From: Cytophagales bacterium
Lineage (GTDB): Bacteria; Bacteroidota; Bacteroidia; Cytophagales; Cyclobacteriaceae
Assembly: GCA_016124425.1 (NCBI GenBank)
Contig: WGNT01000025.1
Coordinates: 1 to 64,000 of the forward strand
Length of the DNA stretch: 64,000 nucleotides
Reading direction: 5' to 3'
Part shown: positions 39,674-48,871 of the stretch, piece by piece
Position numbering within the stretch: the stretch's first letter is position 1
Layout: each line of letters opens with the position of its first letter
Made by a program: the position numbers and the translations under genes
The notes under the pieces: model-generated
Databases searched by the model: none
What the model saw: only the letters and a program-made list of their open reading frames with translations
What the model was told of the DNA's origin: nothing

Positions 39674-40033
39674 ATGGATAAAATTGGAAATATTGTAATA
39701 CTTGTTGTAGACGATGAGGTAGAAATATTGGTACTTTTATCAAGGTACCTAAAAAAGCGGGGATTTGAAGTATACACCGCAAATTGCCTAAAAGACGGAA
39801 AGGAGCGGCTTTTTGAGAAACACCCGAATTACCTTTTTTTGGATGTTAATTTACCCGATGGCAATGGATTAAAATCCATTCCTGAGTTCATAGAAATTGA
39901 TAGTGAAGTAAGCATCGTGCTGATGAGCGCCTATAATGATAGTGAAATTCAGGTTGACGCGCTGGAACTAGGTGCTAAAATATTTTTAAACAAGCCATTT
40001 ACCTTTGAAGAAATAAACCGGATAATCGTATAA
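39674..40033 (+). CDS. single-domain response regulator
   Basis: A 119-residue receiver with ILVVDDEVEIL, phospho-acceptor Asp57 (YLFLDVNLPDGNGL), the switch Ser (VLMSAYND) and the conserved Lys (FLNKPFTFEEI). No output domain. It precedes the NtrC-type regulator by 17 bp and must be cotranscribed with it. No kinase sits on this strand, so the divergent minus-strand kinases are candidate partners. Confidence 0.92.
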   Translation: MDKIGNIVILVVDDEVEILVLLSRYLKKRGFEVYTANCLKDGKERLFEKHPNYLFLDVNLPDGNGLKSIPEFIEIDSEVSIVLMSAYNDSEIQVDALELGAKIFLNKPFTFEEINRIIV

Positions 40034-40050
40034 TCTATACTTATGTACTT

Positions 40051-41502
40051 ATGGCAAAAATTTTAGTTATTGACGATAATTTGGACATCTGTCAGTTGTT
40101 AAAACGGTTTCTAACCAAGAAAGGGCACGAAGTAGACACTACCTTAACTGGACCGGAGGGTATCGATCTCGTAAAGAACAAAAGCTACGAGTTGGTGCTT
40201 TGTGACTTCAAACTTCGGAAAATGGAAGGTCGCGAGATCCTACAACAGGTAAAGACGATCAGCCCGCAAACTAACGTGGCCATAATCACCGGCTATGCTG
40301 ACGTGAGAATCGCCGTTGAGATGATGAAAAAAGGCGCGTTCGACTATGTTGTAAAACCGCTTATTCCAGATGAAATTCTAAGCTTGATTGACCGAGCGAC
40401 TAAAGAATCTCCAAATGAAAACAGATCAACGTCTGAATCCACTGTAAAGTCTACAGGTACCCGCCCTAAACCCCTCCCAGAGTCCGACTACATCTGGGGT
40501 AAAGACAAAGCCTCGGCACAATTATTACACGAAGTGCGTCTAGTTGCGCCAACAAATTTCAGCGTTATCATCTATGGAGAAAGTGGCTCTGGCAAAGAAA
40601 ATATTGCGAGAACGATCCATGAGATGAGTGACCGCAAGGGAAAACCGTTCGTAGCCATTGATTGCGGTGCGCTTACCAAGGAACTTGCGGGAAGTGAGTT
40701 ATGGGGGCATGAAAAGGGCGGATTTACCGGTGCCGTCAGCGCAAAACTCGGGCAGTTTGAAGTAGCCGATGGAGGGTCCATTTTCCTTGATGAAATTGCA
40801 AACCTTTCTTATGAAACACAGGTAGGCCTACTTCGCTTGGTACAGGAGAAAAAGCTTCGGCGTATCGGAGCAATTAAGGATAAGGAAATCGATGTACGTA
40901 TCATAGTGGCATCGAATGAAGACTTAAGAGAGGCCGTAAAAAAAGGGAAATTCCGCGAAGATCTGTATTACCGGTTTAATGAGTTCACCATTATTGTACC
41001 TCCCCTGCGCAAAAGAGGAAGTGACATTATGGAATTCGCAGAGCATTTTCTTAAGCTTGCAAATCAGGAGCTTGGAAAGGATGTCTCGGGCTTCACAAGC
41101 GAGGTTGTTAATCTTTTTAATACGTATGATTGGCCCGGAAATCTTAGGGAAATGAGAAATGTCATCAGAAGGTCGCTTCTTTTGACGGACAAAGGGGAGA
41201 TCAAGCTTTCCTGTATTCCGCAAGAGATCGTTTATTCATCGAAATTCACTTTTTCCGACGAAGATTCTCCCCAGAATGGCCATCTACAACAGCATGCTAC
41301 GGATAATGCTGCTGCCCAAAGTGAAACTAAGGAGCCTGCCGAGCCTATCAGCCTAAAAGATATTGCCGCCAACGCTGAGGCGGAAGTGATAAAAAAGGTA
41401 CTTGAAGAAACACACTATAACAAAACAAAGGCGGCACAAAAACTTGGAATTGACAGAAAAACACTTTTCAATAAACTCAAACAACATAACATCCAATCTT
41501 GA
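40051..41502 (+). CDS. NtrC-family sigma-54-dependent response regulator
   Basis: A 483-residue activator. The receiver occupies residues 1-120 with Asp52 (LVLCDFKLRKMEG). The AAA+ domain (about 145-390) has Walker A GESGSGKE near 175 and Walker B GGSIFLDEI. The sigma-54 contact loop reads GGFTGA in place of the usual GAFTGA. An R-finger region and WPGNLREMRNVI follow. A Fis-type HTH closes the protein (EETHYNKTKAAQKLGIDRKTLFNKLKQH). It activates RpoN promoters when phosphorylated. The GAFTGA change deserves notice since that loop touches sigma-54, although variants exist in functional members. Confidence 0.94.
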   Translation: MAKILVIDDNLDICQLLKRFLTKKGHEVDTTLTGPEGIDLVKNKSYELVLCDFKLRKMEGREILQQVKTISPQTNVAIITGYADVRIAVEMMKKGAFDYVVKPLIPDEILSLIDRATKESPNENRSTSESTVKSTGTRPKPLPESDYIWGKDKASAQLLHEVRLVAPTNFSVIIYGESGSGKENIARTIHEMSDRKGKPFVAIDCGALTKELAGSELWGHEKGGFTGAVSAKLGQFEVADGGSIFLDEIANLSYETQVGLLRLVQEKKLRRIGAIKDKEIDVRIIVASNEDLREAVKKGKFREDLYYRFNEFTIIVPPLRKRGSDIMEFAEHFLKLANQELGKDVSGFTSEVVNLFNTYDWPGNLREMRNVIRRSLLLTDKGEIKLSCIPQEIVYSSKFTFSDEDSPQNGHLQQHATDNAAAQSETKEPAEPISLKDIAANAEAEVIKKVLEETHYNKTKAAQKLGIDRKTLFNKLKQHNIQS

Positions 41503-41683
41503 TAGGCTGAAGGAAAATTTTACCGTGCCTAGTAACACCAGCCGGTAGCATTCTTTTCCACTCGCCATGGAGGATGCCTATACATTAGGCACTTTCACCA
41601 TAGCAGCAACTCGTGGAACGGAATCCCCCCCAAGCAAGCTATTGGCGCGATCCTGCACCATTTATTAAGCCTGTTATTTCCCG

Positions 41684-42208
41684 CTAAAACTGGTCTTTTT
41701 TTATTCCTGTAAAGGTCCCTTTTTTATCCCCCTCTACGGACGAAATGATCGAGATGTCACCCGTAGTTTCGAGAATTAAAACATCCACCTTTGAAATGTC
41801 AGAAATCCCCTGGTTTCTCACCGCCATATTAAGCTCGTCTAGGGTAATGCGTTCCTTTATCATCGTATCTTCTAGTAATTCTCCCTTATAAATAAGAAGA
41901 GAAGGATTGCTGGTAATGATATTTTTAAACTTTTTACTCCGAACCGAGAGCCAGGTGAGGATATACTGCAAAAAAATCAACAGCATGAAGGCGATCACGC
42001 CGTCAAACAAGGCGATGTTTTTATTAAGAGATACGGCTGCCAACATGGACCCTAAGGCGATTGTAACGATTAGATCGAATGCATTCATTTTTGTCAGCGT
42101 CCGCTTTCCCGAGATTCTCAAGAAGAACACAATACTTATGTATGCGAGAACTATTTTTATAAGCTCCCTCCAAAAACTTTCCCAACCATCAAAGAAAATA
42201 TTTTCCAT
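41684..42208 (-). CDS. YetF/DUF421 family membrane protein
   Basis: A 174-residue protein with three N-terminal hydrophobic segments (IVLAYISIVFFLRISGKRTL, LIVTIALGSMLAAV, GVIAFMLLIFLQYILTWL) and a small cytoplasmic alpha/beta domain. KITLDELNMAVRNQGISDISKVDVLILETTGDISII-type sequence is diagnostic of DUF421/YetF. The function is not established. Its ATG overlaps the stop of the preceding membrane protein (ATGA), so the two are coupled. Confidence 0.9.
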   Translation of the reverse strand: MENIFFDGWESFWRELIKIVLAYISIVFFLRISGKRTLTKMNAFDLIVTIALGSMLAAVSLNKNIALFDGVIAFMLLIFLQYILTWLSVRSKKFKNIITSNPSLLIYKGELLEDTMIKERITLDELNMAVRNQGISDISKVDVLILETTGDISIISSVEGDKKGTFTGIKKDQF

Positions 42209-42654
42209 CAGTCAAACCAATTATATGAAACTACGGTGCCAAGTCCGAAAACGACATGGGCCAAAATTAAGTGTATGTAATAATGTGTTAGCGTCAATTC
42301 AGGGGGGTTAGGATGAATCTTAAACGTAAGGTGCCATCCGATAACGCCGATAATACCAGCTAGAAACCCCATTACCGCACCGGTTCCTAATTTCGGATCA
42401 AGCTCCGTGACCTGCCAAACCACATAAAACACCCCCATAAAGACTAAACCAACCCCGTAATGGATAAACCATCCGATGAGGCTGCTTTTCGACGGGCCCC
42501 TTGTATTCATGGCCCACCGGTCCAGCAGCAAATTCAATAACTCGGGTTCCCGAAACGGCCTTCGAACCGCCGCGCTATAGGCGTAACTAAAAAGCGTCAT
42601 GGCCGTGGTGGCGGCGACAGCTGCGATAAACAAGGATGCTATTACCATGTACAA
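42208..42654 (-). CDS. four-helix membrane protein of unknown function
   Basis: A 148-residue protein with four predicted membrane helices near residues 3-25, 62-82, 92-112 and 124-145. Between helices 1 and 2 lies a polar loop (RRPFREPELLNLLLDRWAMNTRG). I do not recognise a named domain; similar unnamed proteins are common in Bacteroidota. It is cotranscribed with the YetF gene, which starts inside its stop codon. Confidence 0.65.
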   Translation of the reverse strand: MYMVIASLFIAAVAATTAMTLFSYAYSAAVRRPFREPELLNLLLDRWAMNTRGPSKSSLIGWFIHYGVGLVFMGVFYVVWQVTELDPKLGTGAVMGFLAGIIGVIGWHLTFKIHPNPPELTLTHYYIHLILAHVVFGLGTVVSYNWFD

Positions 42655-42731
42655 CGTAAGAATGATCTACAAAAAAGTACAAAAGTGACGCCAAAAAAAC
42701 GGGACTACGGAAATCAGATACGCAGATACCT

Positions 42732-44378
42732 CTATTTGATGGCCTGTGGAAGATCGAGGACGATTGCATTATCAGAAAGACGCCCCCGCAAGCGTTCGTA
42801 GTCCAATGCCTGAACCGGAATCTTACGTTCGATTGCCTGATCCGCCATCAAGGCTGCTGCCTGGCCAAGTACCATAAAAGTCCATTCAATCCGAATGGCA
42901 CCGTAGGCAATGTGGCTACTAGACAGGCAGGTGGGCGTGATTAAGTTTTCGCAGGCATCCGCGTTTGGTAAAAGAGCCTTATAGGAAATGGGCAATGGCC
43001 TCCATGCATCTCCTCCGAACACAAATCCCTCGTTATAGGCATAGCCGTCTTTGACGATTCTACGAACATGGTGTACATCCGGGGGCCAATATGCCAGCGC
43101 AACCGGATCACTAACCGGTGTAGGGTCATCTCTTCTTACATGATGCTCTGTAATGACATAATCAGACACCATTCGCCTTCCGTCGCGTACATAGAAATTT
43201 CGAGGCCAGCCCGCGTTGTCCGTAAACTCATCTTTCGCCAACCCCCAGGAGGACCACACCTTCTGCAGTGTGGGATCCAGCCTCCCCACTTCGGGATCGT
43301 TAGCCAAAAAATAAAACAATCCCTGAGTAAACTCCCGATGGTACTCCCGCATCTTCTGACGGTCGTCAATCGATAACTCCGGATAGCCCCTATTCATGCC
43401 GTATAAATTGTGGGAAAGGTCGTGCCAGGCACCCAAATCCGTTTTTCCGTTGGGTAAGTTAGCCCGAGGGGTGTAGAGGCGACCTCCTTCCCTTAGGTAC
43501 CGTAAATAGATCTCATAGGTCTCTCGTTTATACCCTTGAGGTGCACTGAAAGGAAGCTGGTTTTCCGGATCTTGGGTCAGACAGACCCTAAAGCAATAGG
43601 CCTGCAAACGATCATCCCCCTCTCCCCGAATTCCGAACGGTTCATCTTGAATGGTAGGAATCAGTCCACTACTAGGATCTCCGGGAATTATATAGGGATC
43701 AACTAGTACCTCAAACTGCCGATAGGTATTCTCTGTCCGTATTCCGTTGAGGGTTTCACCATAAGTGGCGTTACTTTCCCTACCTACGGTATAAGGTATG
43801 CCTGCTGCTGCCAGCAGATCTCCCTCGATGGTTGCATCTATGAAAATTCTACCGCTTACCTTTAGCCCCTCCTTTAACGTGATGGAAGAAATCCGCCGGT
43901 CTATTTTAATGACGGCATCATGGTCTTCTGAAAGTTGCCCATCTGGCATCACTTCCAAGTTCGGGAATTCAGCAAGCCATTCCTTGATCACTCTTTCGGC
44001 AACGTGGCTTTCAAATCGCCAAACCGCTGGGTCTTTAAGGCGTTGAGAGACTACTTGTTCAAAGTACACCTGCCGGTTATATGCTACTGCGATCCGGCGG
44101 TAAAATTCCAATCCCAAACCACTCACGGCGGGACTATTTTGAAACCCAGCATGATTGTCAATATCAGATCCACCCAGACCTTCGACCAACATCCCTCCAA
44201 TATGGCTCGAGGGCTCAATTAGTAGCACCTTTCTTCCCAACCTTGCGGCCTGCACGCTTGCTGTTATGCCGGCGGGCGTTCCTCCGTATACAACAAGATC
44301 ATAGGTCTTTGCGAGCAGCGGGAAACTACACGTAAGGAGCAGTAATGCGATGATGTAAATTTTGCCGCTTTTACCCAT
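42732..44378 (-). CDS. secreted FAD-dependent oxidoreductase (FAD_oxidored family)
   Basis: A 548-residue protein with a signal peptide (IALLLLTCSFPLLA). Right after it comes an FAD Rossmann motif with GGTPAGITASVQAARLGRKVLLIEP, followed by HIGGMLVEGLGGSDIDN and GRIFIDATIEGDLLAAAG. These are signatures of the FAD_oxidored group, often labelled xanthan lyase by annotation transfer; no lyase activity should be assumed. It follows the heparinase II/III-like gene by 15 bp, so both act on the same secreted or periplasmic carbohydrate, perhaps oxidising a released sugar. Confidence 0.85.
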   Translation of the reverse strand: MGKSGKIYIIALLLLTCSFPLLAKTYDLVVYGGTPAGITASVQAARLGRKVLLIEPSSHIGGMLVEGLGGSDIDNHAGFQNSPAVSGLGLEFYRRIAVAYNRQVYFEQVVSQRLKDPAVWRFESHVAERVIKEWLAEFPNLEVMPDGQLSEDHDAVIKIDRRISSITLKEGLKVSGRIFIDATIEGDLLAAAGIPYTVGRESNATYGETLNGIRTENTYRQFEVLVDPYIIPGDPSSGLIPTIQDEPFGIRGEGDDRLQAYCFRVCLTQDPENQLPFSAPQGYKRETYEIYLRYLREGGRLYTPRANLPNGKTDLGAWHDLSHNLYGMNRGYPELSIDDRQKMREYHREFTQGLFYFLANDPEVGRLDPTLQKVWSSWGLAKDEFTDNAGWPRNFYVRDGRRMVSDYVITEHHVRRDDPTPVSDPVALAYWPPDVHHVRRIVKDGYAYNEGFVFGGDAWRPLPISYKALLPNADACENLITPTCLSSSHIAYGAIRIEWTFMVLGQAAALMADQAIERKIPVQALDYERLRGRLSDNAIVLDLPQAIK

Positions 44379-44393
44379 TTTTCCGATGTGAAC

Positions 44394-46340
44394 CTATTGA
44401 AGCACAAAGGTTAGATTGCCTTTCCTTTTGGGATTATTAACCACGAAATTAATGCGGTAGATCGTATCGCCCCACTTGGTCATAATGCCCTTGTCCTCGG
44501 GAGCTACCAAAGGTATTTTTTCAATCTGCACGTCCATGGCATTGGCCTCGTACGAAAGAACAAAGTTTCGGGTAGCACCATTCTTGTCCTTAAACGGAAT
44601 AGACACTGATCCTGGACTGGTAAGCTCAGGTGGATAAATGGTCATTACGTGCTGTGTAATCGATTCAGCCTTTGACAGGTCATACTCATCTGAAATGACC
44701 ACCCGTTTCCCTCGCGTAAGCGACACGGTCCGTTTCCATGCGTTCACTCCCGTATCCTCGGGATAGGCCCCGGAAATATCTAGCGAGACACTTGAGGTAT
44801 TGTTCTTGGCGGAATAATTCACCTCACTGGCATTGAACTCCCGTCCTTCCCTTTGTGCCTGACCGTTGATACTTGGCAGGTTATGGTAGTCGGAGCGGTT
44901 GTACCAAATGGAATACCTTTCGGGGCCGAAGGTTTTTCGTGTATATGTTCCTCTACCCACATCAATCAGAAGTGGCAGTCCGTCATAAAAAACCACGAAA
45001 TTTCCGATGTCGTTGTGATTATGGCTTTCGTCATTGTGGCCGCCTTTTGCCGCGACAAAAAACCCGTTTGTACTTCCGGCTTTATCCCTGGCTACCATCA
45101 CCTGAATGTCTTTCAGCCACACATCTTTTGGAAGCGGTAGGCCCTTCTCCGCCTGCTGGTATTCATCCTGTATAAACAACTCGAAAAAGTTGCGGAAGTA
45201 GTGAAATCGGGCCAACGTTCCGTCGTGGGCTTCACGGTAATAGGCACCAAAGCGCATCATATCGGGATCTTCGATATCCTTGCCATAACGGTAGATCATA
45301 GCGGCCGACATCTTTGGTTGCGGATCGGCGTCGGCAAAGTTTAGGAAGTACGTATCGCTTATCTGAGCCCTGTAGATAAATCTACCCATGTTTTTTACTT
45401 TCTCATCGTCAAATACATAGCTGAACGCATCCTTCGACGCCAGATTCAACAGAGATATATTATCATAAAGCGAAGCTGCTGCGGCACCCCAATAACTTGG
45501 TCCTTCATCGCAGCCACCGTCTTCTGGATAGGGATCCAAAAACTCATCCAAAACCTGAAGAGCCTTATAAACCAAAGCGGTACGTTCCGTCGTGTTTTCT
45601 ACCAGCAAGAGCGCCGAGTTAATCCAGTTGGAGACAATCCAAGGATTCCAGTTGTTTGGGGCCCGCCCGTTTTCGTTGGCAGACATCCATCCGTGATGCT
45701 GCCCCATCAAGGGTTCGAAAATCCGTATTCGGGTTTCATGCTTGATGCGTTTGTTGATCTGTGGAGAAACGGCATCGAATTGCTTGCCAAAGAAATAGTG
45801 CGCCCACGCTAAATAGGTGGCGGTTTCGGCCGCAAAGAGATCAACAAAGGGTTTCGACACATCCATCAGACCGGAATATTCGTCCGTTTTAGGTAAATGG
45901 GCGGGTACTCCCCAAAAAGATTCCTCACAGATCGACCATATACCGTTGATGATAGGATCAATAAACCTTCCCTTATTTTCAAAAATTTCCGCCAGGATCA
46001 TTGTTCCCAATACCTGCCGCTTCTCAAAAGAAACGCGCTGGTATTCATCTCTGTCCCCAGTACGGTGAATCAATAGGGATTTTGTCGCCGGAATATAAGG
46101 CCACTCATAGCCGATTTGAAGGTTCGCGGCATCCAAGTATGCCTGCATGATTTGACGGTCGGCTGCGGTCCATGAAGTTCTGTCGGCTACTTTGGGAAAG
46201 GGTATCCAGTCGGCATGTGGAATTAATACCTCACGCAATGTTTCTTCACTGTATTTGCCGCTCATCAGTCGCTGTGCGGGCACAGATGATGAAACGGCCC
46301 AAAGGCAGATAAGGAAAATGAGTTTAATTTTTGGGTTCAT
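44394..46340 (-). CDS. heparinase II/III-like polysaccharide lyase
   Basis: A 648-residue secreted protein (signal ending SSSVPAQ). The N-terminal alpha/alpha toroid includes GRAPNNWNPW (Asn-His type substrate loop) and GGCDEGPSYWGAAA, where Tyr is the likely catalytic base as in heparinase II. The C-terminal beta-sandwich has GGHNDESHNHNDIGNFVVFYDGLPLLIDVG with the metal-binding and catalytic histidines. Lyases of this fold cleave uronic-acid polymers such as heparin, alginate or rhamnogalacturonan-type chains by beta-elimination. The substrate is not evident. It leads the FAD oxidoreductase in a probable operon. Confidence 0.85.
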   Translation of the reverse strand: MNPKIKLIFLICLWAVSSSVPAQRLMSGKYSEETLREVLIPHADWIPFPKVADRTSWTAADRQIMQAYLDAANLQIGYEWPYIPATKSLLIHRTGDRDEYQRVSFEKRQVLGTMILAEIFENKGRFIDPIINGIWSICEESFWGVPAHLPKTDEYSGLMDVSKPFVDLFAAETATYLAWAHYFFGKQFDAVSPQINKRIKHETRIRIFEPLMGQHHGWMSANENGRAPNNWNPWIVSNWINSALLLVENTTERTALVYKALQVLDEFLDPYPEDGGCDEGPSYWGAAAASLYDNISLLNLASKDAFSYVFDDEKVKNMGRFIYRAQISDTYFLNFADADPQPKMSAAMIYRYGKDIEDPDMMRFGAYYREAHDGTLARFHYFRNFFELFIQDEYQQAEKGLPLPKDVWLKDIQVMVARDKAGSTNGFFVAAKGGHNDESHNHNDIGNFVVFYDGLPLLIDVGRGTYTRKTFGPERYSIWYNRSDYHNLPSINGQAQREGREFNASEVNYSAKNNTSSVSLDISGAYPEDTGVNAWKRTVSLTRGKRVVISDEYDLSKAESITQHVMTIYPPELTSPGSVSIPFKDKNGATRNFVLSYEANAMDVQIEKIPLVAPEDKGIMTKWGDTIYRINFVVNNPKRKGNLTFVLQ

Positions 46341-46484
46341 AGTGTGTCGTTTCGGACGAATTAAGGGTGTTTCATGGTGCTATTCCATATGATATGGTAC
46401 CTGAAAATCAGAAAACATGTAAAATAACAGACGGTAGGTTCTTCTATAACTATCCAAGACGTTGCGTGGCGGCAGGGCAACCCG

Positions 46485-47156
46485 TTATTGCCTTATTGCC
46501 TCGGAGAGTATTTTCCCATCTTGCATGGTCAACATCCTATCGGACATTTGGGCCAACGACTGATTGTGCGTGACAATAACGAAAGACTGTCCAAATTCAT
46601 CTCTCAATTTAAAGAACAGCTCGTGAAGGGCTTGCGCATTGGCAGAATCCAGGTTGCCACTAGGTTCATCCGCAAAAATCACCGTTGGATTGTTGATTAA
46701 CGCACGGGCTACTGCCACACGTTGCTGCTCTCCTCCTGAGAGTTCGGAGGGCTTGTGCTGCAAGCGGGAACGCACTCCAAGTAAGTCGCCTAACTCCTCA
46801 GCCCTTTTCTTTAGTACCTTTTCATTTTTCCCTGCAATCAAGCCGGGAATGATAATGTTTTCCTCGCCCGTGAATTCTGGCAGCAAGTTGTGAAACTGGA
46901 AAATAAACCCCACCCGCTCGTTTCTGAATGTGGCAAGCTTGTCCCCTTTCAACTGGGAAAGATCTATGTCCTCTACTATAAGACTTCCCTCATCTGCTTC
47001 ATCCAGCGTACCAAGAATGTGCAGCAAGGTACTTTTTCCTGCTCCTGAAGCACCTACTATAGAGACAATTTCTCCGCTTTGAATGGTTACGTCTACCCCT
47101 TTCAGGACATGAAGATCTCCGTAATGTTTGTGGATATTTTTGGCTATTAGCAGCAT
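46485..47156 (-). CDS. LolD/MacB-type ABC transporter ATPase
   Basis: An ATPase of 223 residues from the ATG giving [20 protein letters not shown] (an upstream open stretch to 47213 is non-homologous). It has Walker [10 protein letters not shown], the Q-loop region [13 protein letters not shown], the signature [15 protein letters not shown], Walker [13 protein letters not shown] and switch His VTHN. The FHNLLPEFT segment and size match LolD, the ATPase that drives lipoprotein release to the outer membrane. No LolC/E-type permease is adjacent; in Bacteroidota lolD-like genes often stand alone. Confidence 0.88.
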   Translation of the reverse strand: MLLIAKNIHKHYGDLHVLKGVDVTIQSGEIVSIVGASGAGKSTLLHILGTLDEADEGSLIVEDIDLSQLKGDKLATFRNERVGFIFQFHNLLPEFTGEENIIIPGLIAGKNEKVLKKRAEELGDLLGVRSRLQHKPSELSGGEQQRVAVARALINNPTVIFADEPSGNLDSANAQALHELFFKLRDEFGQSFVIVTHNQSLAQMSDRMLTMQDGKILSEAIRQ

Positions 47157-47371
47157 GAAGTTTTTGTTACAGGTAAGGTCAAGGATCGCCAAACAGTGCT
47201 GTCTGGAGAACAAAGGTTAAATTTAATTTATTTTTTCGAATTTTGACGAGCGGATGCTTTGAATGAAAACCTGAAAAATATATTTCCTTGAGTGCTAGGG
47301 AAATACAGGATAGCCGAAAATTAGGAGTCAGAAAAAGTTAGCATCTATTCGGAAAAAGCCCAATGGAAACC

Positions 47372-47402
47372 TTGAATAATCGGAGTTTTGCCGTTAACTT
47401 CG
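47372..47402 (+). promoter_or_regulatory. possible promoter of sucC
   Basis: TTG at 47372-47374, a 20 bp spacer and TAACTTCG at 47395-47402, which differs from TAnnTTTG by one base. The start of transcription would fall about 12 bases before the sucC ATG. Consensus match only. Confidence 0.35.
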
Positions 47403-47420
47403 GGCAAAAATTCTACAAGG

Positions 47421-48638
47421 ATGAACATACACGAATATCAGGCAAAAGAAGTTTTAAAGTCTTTTGGTGTCAAGATTCAGGAAGGTATCGTCGCGGATAC
47501 CCCGGAGGAAGCATTGGAAGCAGCGAAAAAACTAAACGCGGAGACAGGTACATCTTGGTACGTTTTGAAAGCGCAAATACATGCAGGTGGTCGTGGAAAG
47601 GGAACTGTCAAAGAAACGGGATCCCGAGGCGTGGTATTGGCTAAATCCCAAGATAAGGTAGCCGAAATCGCTAAGAACATCCTTGGAGGAACCTTGGTAA
47701 CCATTCAGACCGGGGAAGAGGGTAAAAAAGTTAAGAAAATTCTTGTTGCACAGGATGTGTATTATCCCGGCAATTCGGAACCTAAAGAATACTATATATC
47801 CATCCTCCTTGACCGTGCCACTGGGGGTAACGTCATTATGGCATCCGTAGAAGGCGGGATGGACATTGAAGAAGTGGCAGAGCATTCTCCTGAAAAAATC
47901 ATTAAAGAGTGGATAGATCCGCAATTGGGAATTCAAGGCTATCAGGCAAGAAAAGTAGCCTTTAAGCTTGGCCTTGAAGGAAATGCGTTTAAAGAAATGG
48001 TGAAGTTCATTTTGTCGCTTTACAACGCCTATGACAGCATCGATGCCTCTCAAGTAGAAATCAATCCAGTTTTGAAAACTTCGGATGACCAAATATTGGC
48101 CGTGGATGCCAAGGTCAATTTGGATGACAACGCCCTGTACCGCAACAAAAACTTGGCTGCGTTGCGCGATCTGGATGAAGAAGATCCGTTGGAGGTAGAA
48201 GCCGGAAAATCTGGACTAAACTATGTGAAACTGGACGGCAACGTTGGCTGTATGGTAAACGGAGCCGGTTTGGCGATGGCGACTATGGATATGATTAAGC
48301 TCTCTGGGGGTGAACCTGCAAACTTCCTTGATGTAGGTGGTGGAGCAAATGCCCAAACGGTAGAAGCAGGCTTCAGGATTATCCTAAAGGATCCAAAAGT
48401 AAAAGCCATACTAATAAATGTCTTTGGCGGGATTGTCCGCTGCGACCGCATCGCAAGTGGTGTTGTGGAGGCCTATAAATCCATCGGTGATATCGCTATC
48501 CCCATCATTGTACGCCTTCAGGGCACAAATGCGGAGGAAGGCGCAAAGATTATCGATGAGTCCGGGTTGAAGGTAACATCCGCCATCACTTTGAAGGAAG
48601 CCGCAGAAAAAGTTCAGCAAGTTCTACAAGGAATTTAA
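47421..48638 (+). CDS. sucC: succinate-CoA ligase (ADP-forming) beta subunit
   Basis: The TCA-cycle beta subunit, 405 residues from the ATG that yields [17 protein letters not shown], the canonical start; 11 upstream residues are spurious. ATP-grasp features include [18 protein letters not shown] and EINPVL. The phosphate and CoA side has [31 protein letters not shown] and [17 protein letters not shown]. The sucD partner is not in this window, as is common in Bacteroidota where the two are unlinked. It lies just before tRNA-Arg. Confidence 0.97.
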   Translation: MNIHEYQAKEVLKSFGVKIQEGIVADTPEEALEAAKKLNAETGTSWYVLKAQIHAGGRGKGTVKETGSRGVVLAKSQDKVAEIAKNILGGTLVTIQTGEEGKKVKKILVAQDVYYPGNSEPKEYYISILLDRATGGNVIMASVEGGMDIEEVAEHSPEKIIKEWIDPQLGIQGYQARKVAFKLGLEGNAFKEMVKFILSLYNAYDSIDASQVEINPVLKTSDDQILAVDAKVNLDDNALYRNKNLAALRDLDEEDPLEVEAGKSGLNYVKLDGNVGCMVNGAGLAMATMDMIKLSGGEPANFLDVGGGANAQTVEAGFRIILKDPKVKAILINVFGGIVRCDRIASGVVEAYKSIGDIAIPIIVRLQGTNAEEGAKIIDESGLKVTSAITLKEAAEKVQQVLQGI

Positions 48639-48646
48639 GCGCGATA

Positions 48647-48678
48647 TTTCAAAATGGTGCAAAGTTTTCTTACCTTTG
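48647..48678 (+). promoter_or_regulatory. promoter of tRNA-Arg
   Basis: TTTC at 48647-48650, a 20 bp spacer and an exact TACCTTTG at 48671-48678, which is 12 bases before the tRNA. This is the strongest -33/-7 match in the window together with that of the CE15 gene. The -7 element lies in an 11-bp perfect inverted repeat (arms 48654-48664 and 48674-48684). Confidence 0.7.
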
Positions 48679-48689
48679 CACCATCAAAC

Positions 48690-48763
48690 GCACTCGTAGT
48701 TCAACTGGATAGAATATCGGATTTCGGCTCCGAGGGTTGAGGGTTCGAATCCTTCCGAGTGTA
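48690..48763 (+). tRNA. tRNA-Arg (anticodon UCG)
   Basis: A full cloverleaf can be drawn. The acceptor arm is gcactcg with cgagtgt (one G-U pair). The anticodon stem tcgga/tccga encloses loop tttcggc with anticodon TCG at 48724-48726. The T arm is gaggg-ttcgaat-ccttc, and the discriminator is A. CCA is not encoded. The promoter and terminator are close on either side. A degraded integrase begins about 100 bases downstream, so this tRNA is a likely past integration site. Confidence 0.93.
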
Positions 48764-48783
48764 CACAGCCTTTATGGCAAGTT

Positions 48784-48809
48784 AAAAGCCGCTTCAAAAG
48801 CGGCTTTTT
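48784..48809 (+). terminator. intrinsic terminator of tRNA-Arg
   Basis: aaaagccgctt, loop caaa, agcggcttttt: ten or eleven pairs followed by T. It ends about 46 bases after the tRNA. Confidence 0.92.
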
Positions 48810-48871
48810 GAGGTTCTGGGGCATACGGCTACAGACAAAATTTGAATGGTTGGTTTCAACTTTGTTTCAAC

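Noticed and set aside
41526..41590. gtgccta / taggcac inverted repeat after the NtrC-type gene
   Set aside because: Loop of about 50 bases and no T run; too weak for a terminator call.
47532..48092. 186-codon minus-strand open frame within sucC
   Set aside because: Antisense shadow of a highly conserved gene.
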